A stretch of DNA of 64,000 nucleotides from Amaranthus tricolor (taxonomy: Eukaryota > Streptophyta > Magnoliopsida > Caryophyllales > Amaranthaceae), in NCBI RefSeq assembly GCF_026212465.1, contig NC_080060.1:15694147-15758146 (forward strand), read 5' to 3'. Shown piece by piece: positions 58,737 to 64,000 of this stretch. The notes below the pieces were generated by a model. That model did not search any database. It was not told where the DNA came from and was given only the letters and a program-made list of their open reading frames with translations. A program made the position numbers and the translations under genes. Position 1 is the first letter of the stretch; the number at the start of each line of letters is the position of its first letter.

Positions 58737-58935
58737 ATGCTTTACTTCTCTCCTTAGTACCTTTCCTTTAGTTATTTTCTTTTAAGTTATTATCTTCTAT
58801 GAATAATGTAAATTCTTTGCGTGAATCAGTTATGATGTATTAGGGAATATCAATATTATAATAAGATTATGTTCTTCTTCCAATGAGGTGTGATGTGCAT
58901 TATATATTTGAAACACTTTTACAGTATTTTATTAA
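58737..58935 (+). other. Non-coding spacer before the TA tract, gypsy 2
   Basis: AT-rich DNA with no frame; sits between the extra ORF and the microsatellite. Confidence 0.5.
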
Positions 58936-59629
<694 letters not shown>

Positions 59630-59768
59630 TATGAATAAATACACCTATGTACTAATAAATAAGTAATTAAATGTTAAGTAAAAAACTCGGCAAACTCTGT
59701 TCTTTCTCCAAAACTTTCGAACCTTAGGACATTCTTTTGATTAGTACCTTTTCTTTCACTTGCAGAAG

Positions 59769-60730
59769 ATGCCACCGATTTCTAGGAAAAGACTGTCTAG
59801 AAGTATTGCCAACCGTACACTTAGGAGTTTAGTAAGAGGTCTTGCGGATGTGGGCACTCCACGAGAGAGATTTGTGTCGGAATTAGCCTCTGATATGAGT
59901 AAGAGGATCAGTCAGAGCAAACCCTCAACTTTCAATAGGAAGGGGGAACTATCGGAACTCGAGCTCTGGTTAAGGGAATTTGACAAAATTTTTGATGTGG
60001 TTGAATGCCCAAAGGAACTGAAGGTCAACTAGGCTGCGTTTTATTTGGTTGGTGAAGTCGACTATTGGTGGGCAAATAGTAGATCTGGGTTATTAGAAAA
60101 AGCTGATGGAGTCATTAATTGGGATTTGTTTAAAAGGGCTATGCGAGAGAAATTCTACCCTTTGCACGTGAGAAAAGATAAGTCAAAAGAGTTCGCTCGT
60201 TTGGAGATGGGAGACATGACTGTTGATGAATATTACCGAAAGTTTGTGGAATATTCAGTACTGTCCTGACGATATTCCCACTGAGGAGAAAAAGATGCAG
60301 CGATTTGAACTGGGATTGTCATATGACATTCAAAAACATATTGAGAGCGACCGCTATAATACCCTGGAACAGATGTACAAGCGTGCGTCTCAAATAGGGA
60401 ACATTTTGAGGAAGGAGAAGGAAAAATAGAAGGGTAAGGTCCCTGAGAAGAGGAAGGAGATTGCAGGCCAGACATCAGGGAGTTCGTCGGACTTTTATCA
60501 GAAGAAAGCTAAAACCTTCGGAAATTTTCAGGGAAGTAGGTCTAGTAAAAATTCTGGGTTTAGGGGAGACGCAAAGCCTGCTAAGCCATTACTGGACCTA
60601 GATGGCAATGAAAGGAAGTATTTCTGTAGGAGATGCAGGGGAAACCATCCTGGAAAGGATTGTGATGGGAATTTGGTTGAATGTAATTTTTGCCACAAGA
60701 GGGGACATAGGGAGTATGAATGCTCAGAGG
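59769..60730 (+). pseudogene. Gypsy 2 Gag with two zinc knuckles, frameshifted
   Basis: The Gag frame starts MPPISRKRLSRSIANRTLRS. A retrotransposon Gag core follows (ELELWLREFDKIFDVVECPK, VDYWWANSRSGLLEK, FYPLHVRKDKSKEFARLEMG, DMTVDEYYRKFVEYS). A TAG (60030-60032) stands where Gln is likely, and the frame shifts by one base near 60250. It goes on with DDIPTEEKKMQRFELGLSYD, has a second TAG at 60427-60429, then two zinc knuckles: CRRCRGNHPGKDC (slightly short) and CNFCHKRGHREYEC (classic CX2CX4HX4C), at about 60622-60714. A further frame change near 60730 leads into pol. Gag packages the RNA; the copy is inactive. Confidence 0.85.
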
Positions 60731-63700
60731 TTTCAACGACCTATTAGTGGGGGACAAGGACGGGTGGATGGAAACCGGATCGAAGGGTCAGGTATGCAAC
60801 GTGGGGGTAATCAAGTGGAAGGAATAAATGCACAGCCGTTTGGTGGACGGGTAACTGCGGTCTGTGCAAGGGAAGCTAACCAAGCAACGGATGTAGTTAC
60901 AAGTACGTTCACCATTCATTTTGTTGCTGTTAATGTACTTTTTGACTCGGGTGCAACATGTTCATTTCTTGCAAAGAGTAAAGTAGAGGAGTTGAATTAA
61001 GGAACATTTAAAAAAGTTTCTTATATAGTGGTTGTTCCATCGGGAAGATTGTACAATTGTGATAGATTGTATAAGGAAGTGCCCTTAAGAATAGGGAAGG
61101 TCATTTTTCCTAGTGACTTGTATGTGTTACATATGGAAGGCTTAGAGGTAATTTTGGGGATGGACTGGTTAGGAAAATATAAAGCCACTATAGAATGTAG
61201 GGAGCAGAGAGTGACGCTAGAAGGACCAAGAGGGGAAACGGTTAGATATCGGAAATTTCAAAAAGGACCGCGAACGAATTTGGTGTTGACCATAGAATTG
61301 CAAAGGCTCATGAGGCAAGGACACCCTGTGTACGTATGTCATATCAGCCAAGTGAGGAAGAAGGAGGAGGATCCTAAGAATATTGCAGTTGTGAATGAAT
61401 TTATAGATGTTTTCTCTCATGAAATTCCCGGCATGCCACCTTAACGAGAAATTGATTTCACAATAGACTTGGTGCCTAGGACGGGACCGATTTCTAAGGC
61501 CCCTTATCGCATGGCTCTGAAGGAGATGGAAGAATTAAAGTCTCAGCTTGAGAAATTGTTGGACAAGGGTTATATCCGACCTAGTGTTTCCCCTTGGGGG
61601 GCTCCAGTTCTTTTTGTAAGGAAGAAAGTTGGCAGTCTAAGATTATGTATTGATTATAGGGAACTAAATAAGGTGACCATTAAGAACAAGTACCCGTTAC
61701 CCCTCATCGACGATTTATTTGATCAATTGAGAGGAGCTGGGATCTTTTCAAAAATTGATTTAAGATCGGGTTATCACTAGCTAAGAATAGCTAAAAGGGA
61801 TATATATAAAACAACTTTTAGAACACGTTATGGGCATTATGAGTTCACTGTGATGCCTTTTGGATTAACAAATGCTCCAGCTGCATTCATGTGTTTGATG
61901 AATCAAGTATTTAGTGCGTTTTTGGATAAGTTTGTGGTAGTCTTTATTGATGACATATTGGTCTATTCGAAAGACCGGGATGATCATGAGAAACATCTAC
62001 GTTTAGTCCTGCAAACCCTGCGAGAAAATAAGTTGTACGTGAAATTGTCGGAGTGTGACTTTTAGTTGGAAAAGGTCTCATGTTTGGGACATTTTGTTTC
62101 TAAGGAGGGTGTCTCGGTTGATCCGGCAAAAATAGAGGCAGTTCGAAGTTGGTCGTCAACAAAGAATGTCACCGAAGTACGAAATTTCTTGGGCTTGGCT
62201 GGGTATTACCGTCGTTTTGTCAAGGATTTCTCGCGTATTGCCCGGCCTATGACTTCATTGATGAAGAAACAGAAGAAGTTCGAGTGGATTGACGAGTGTG
62301 AACAGGCCTTCGTGACTTAGAAGGAAAGGTTAACTACGGCCCCTGTTCTTACTCTACCTTACCCAAAGTTGGATTATACTGTTTACAGTGACGCATCGAA
62401 GAAAGGATTGGGTTGTGTACTGATGCAGGACCGTAAGGTGATTGCTTACGCATCACGACAATTGAAAGTACGTCAAGTTAATTATCCTACCCATGATCTG
62501 GAGTTAGCTGCTATAGTGTTTGCTCTCAAAATATGGCGGGATTACTTGTATGGCGTCAAATGTAGGATCTACACTGATCATTAGAGTCTGAAGTATCTCT
62601 ACACTCAGCTCGATTTAAACATGCGACAACATCGGTGGCTAGAGTTGATGATAGATTATGATTTGGAGTTCAAATATCATGAGGGACGAGAAAATTTAGT
62701 AGCCGATGCGTTGAGTAGGAAGTCCAATCACTCGTTGTCCGCCTTGGACGGAGTTGAAGAGTTGCATCAGGATTTTGCGAGGTTGAACTTGGAAGTGGTG
62801 CGTAAGGTTGAATTACAGGGATATCTGAATGCTTTGTCTATTCGACCTTCGTTCTTTGAAGAAATTTTGAATTCCTAGGATAAAGACCCGAAACTGTTGA
62901 AGTTGAAGGAACAAGCTCGGGAAGAAAAAGCGGAGGGATTCTTTGTTCATGAAGATGGGAGCTTGAGGTTCAATGGTCACTGGTGTTTGCCGACAGGGGA
63001 AGAATCTTTGAAGGAACGTATTTTGAATGAGTCCCATTGTACGAAATTTTCAGTCCATGCAGGCAGTGACAAAATGTATCAAGACCTTAAGCTAATGTTT
63101 TAGTGGTCTGGGATGAAGAAGGATATTGCAGATTATGTCTCGCGTTGTTTGACTTGTCAAAAGGTTAAAAGTGAGAATAAAAGACCAGGAGGTTTACTGC
63201 AACCTTTGGAGATATCAGTATGGAAGTGGGATGGTATCTCTATGGATGTTGTTGTGGGTTTACCCCGGACGAAGGCGGGAAATGATGCGTTATGGATCAT
63301 AGTGGATCGTTTGACTAAATCAGCACGTTTCATCCTTATGAACTATCGTTGGGAGATGGAACAATTAGCTCAAGTTTACATTAAGTATGTCGTGCGATTT
63401 CACGGTGTGCCCCGTACAATTGTGTCCGATAGAGATACACGGTATTTGTCACAATTTTGGCAAACCTTGCAACAGGCAATGGGCACTACGTTGCTTTATA
63501 GTACGTCTTTCCATCCGCAGACAGATGGGCAGACGGAACGGACAAATCAAATACTAGAAGATATGTTGCGCGCTATTGCCATGGAATGGCAAGGGTCGTG
63601 GGATGAACATTTGGACCTGGTCGAATTTTCTTACAACAACAGTTATCAGGCATCTATACAGATGGCTTCATTCGAGGCTTTGTATGGGCGTCGTTGTCGT

Positions 63701-64000
63701 AGTCCGGTTTATTGGGATGATTTCACCGAAGCAATGACCTTGGGCCCAGAATTGTTGTTCTAAATGACTGAGAAAGTGAGATTGGTAAGGGATCATTTGA
63801 AAGCGGCACAGGATCGTCAGAAGTCTTACGCTGATTTAAAGCGACGTCCAGAAGAGTTCATCGTCGACAAACAAGTATTACTTCGCGTGTCACCCATGCG
63901 CGGAGTAGTGCGTTTTGGTGCTCATGGAAAGTTGAGCCCTCGATTCATAGGACCATATGAAATTTCGGAACGGGTGGGTAAGGTGGCATATCGGTTAGCC
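60731..64000 (+). pseudogene. Gypsy 2 Pol (protease-RT-RNase H-integrase), stop-riddled but in one frame
   Basis: A single frame runs from about 60740 to the window edge. Protease: FVAVNVLFDSGATCSF (Asp at about 60944). [56 protein letters not shown] and catalytic [11 protein letters not shown] (about 61945). RNase [16 protein letters not shown] (about 62380). Integrase: H-x-H and CLTCQKV zinc site (63040-63160), then core with SMDVVVGLPRTKAGNDA, PRTIVSDRDTRYLSQFWQ and HPQTDGQTERTNQ. Nine stops interrupt it: TAA at 60998, 61442 and 63761; TAG at 61778, 62063, 62318, 62582, 62876 and 63101. Most sit where the family has Gln or Trp. I saw no frameshift in pol. The last residues (LSPRFIGPYEISERVGKVAY) approach the chromodomain but stop at the edge. 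Confidence 0.92.

Overview
The window is nuclear DNA of a flowering plant, most likely a eudicot. It is AT-rich and made almost entirely of nested plant transposable elements: CACTA (En/Spm) transposons with introns and TNP2-type transposases, Ty3/gypsy chromoviruses, Ty1/copia-type gag remnants, a LARD-like non-autonomous LTR element, a Mutator-like gene-capturing element and a hAT-type short element. I found no intact single-copy host gene, no tRNA or rRNA and no CRISPR array. The species cannot be named from this sequence alone. The only recognisable host-derived gene is a broken peptide-N-glycosidase A (PNGase A) fragment carried by a transposon.

Layout. Positions 1-8304 are the 5' part (transposase on the minus strand) of a CACTA element that begins outside the window. 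It holds a decayed TNP2 transposase gene and a second gene joining a Transposase_24 region, a DUF8039-like region and a C48/Ulp1-like cysteine protease region. Positions 8506-21243 are a complete LARD-like element in minus orientation, with long LTRs, a 4-kb non-coding interior and TAGGG target duplications on both sides. Its left LTR carries a 1.4-kb Pack-MULE-like element with ~220-bp inverted repeats enclosing the PNGase A pseudogene. Positions 22027-27272 are a tandem LTR-gag/pro-LTR-gag/pro-LTR array of a small copia-type element without integrase or reverse transcriptase, bracketed by 419-bp direct repeats of host DNA. Positions 27695-29622 are old host DNA with a possible solo LTR.

Positions 29623-44338 are an older CACTA element (ATA target duplication). 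A second member of the same family (34004-43211, TTA target duplication) has inserted into it 18 bp upstream of the old copy's transposase start codon. All three CACTA copies carry arrays of a ~169-bp tandem repeat, and a diverged single monomer lies in the non-coding gap of two of them. Positions 44555-48030 hold three copies of one anonymous sequence, split by a 1.1-kb non-autonomous CACTA element and a 0.4-kb GC-rich hAT-like element. A copia gag-protease remnant and a GRF-zinc-finger fragment follow.

Positions 49704-55209 are the 3' LTR and pol region of a minus-strand Tekay-like chromovirus. It is cut inside the reverse transcriptase by a second, plus-strand gypsy element (55210 to beyond 64000). 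The second element has an extra acidic reading frame upstream of gag, a ~680-bp TA tract, and a pol frame that is continuous except for nine in-frame stops, mostly TAG where Gln or Trp is expected. The order of events can be read from the nesting: old CACTA before young CACTA, gypsy 1 before gypsy 2, LARD before Pack-MULE.
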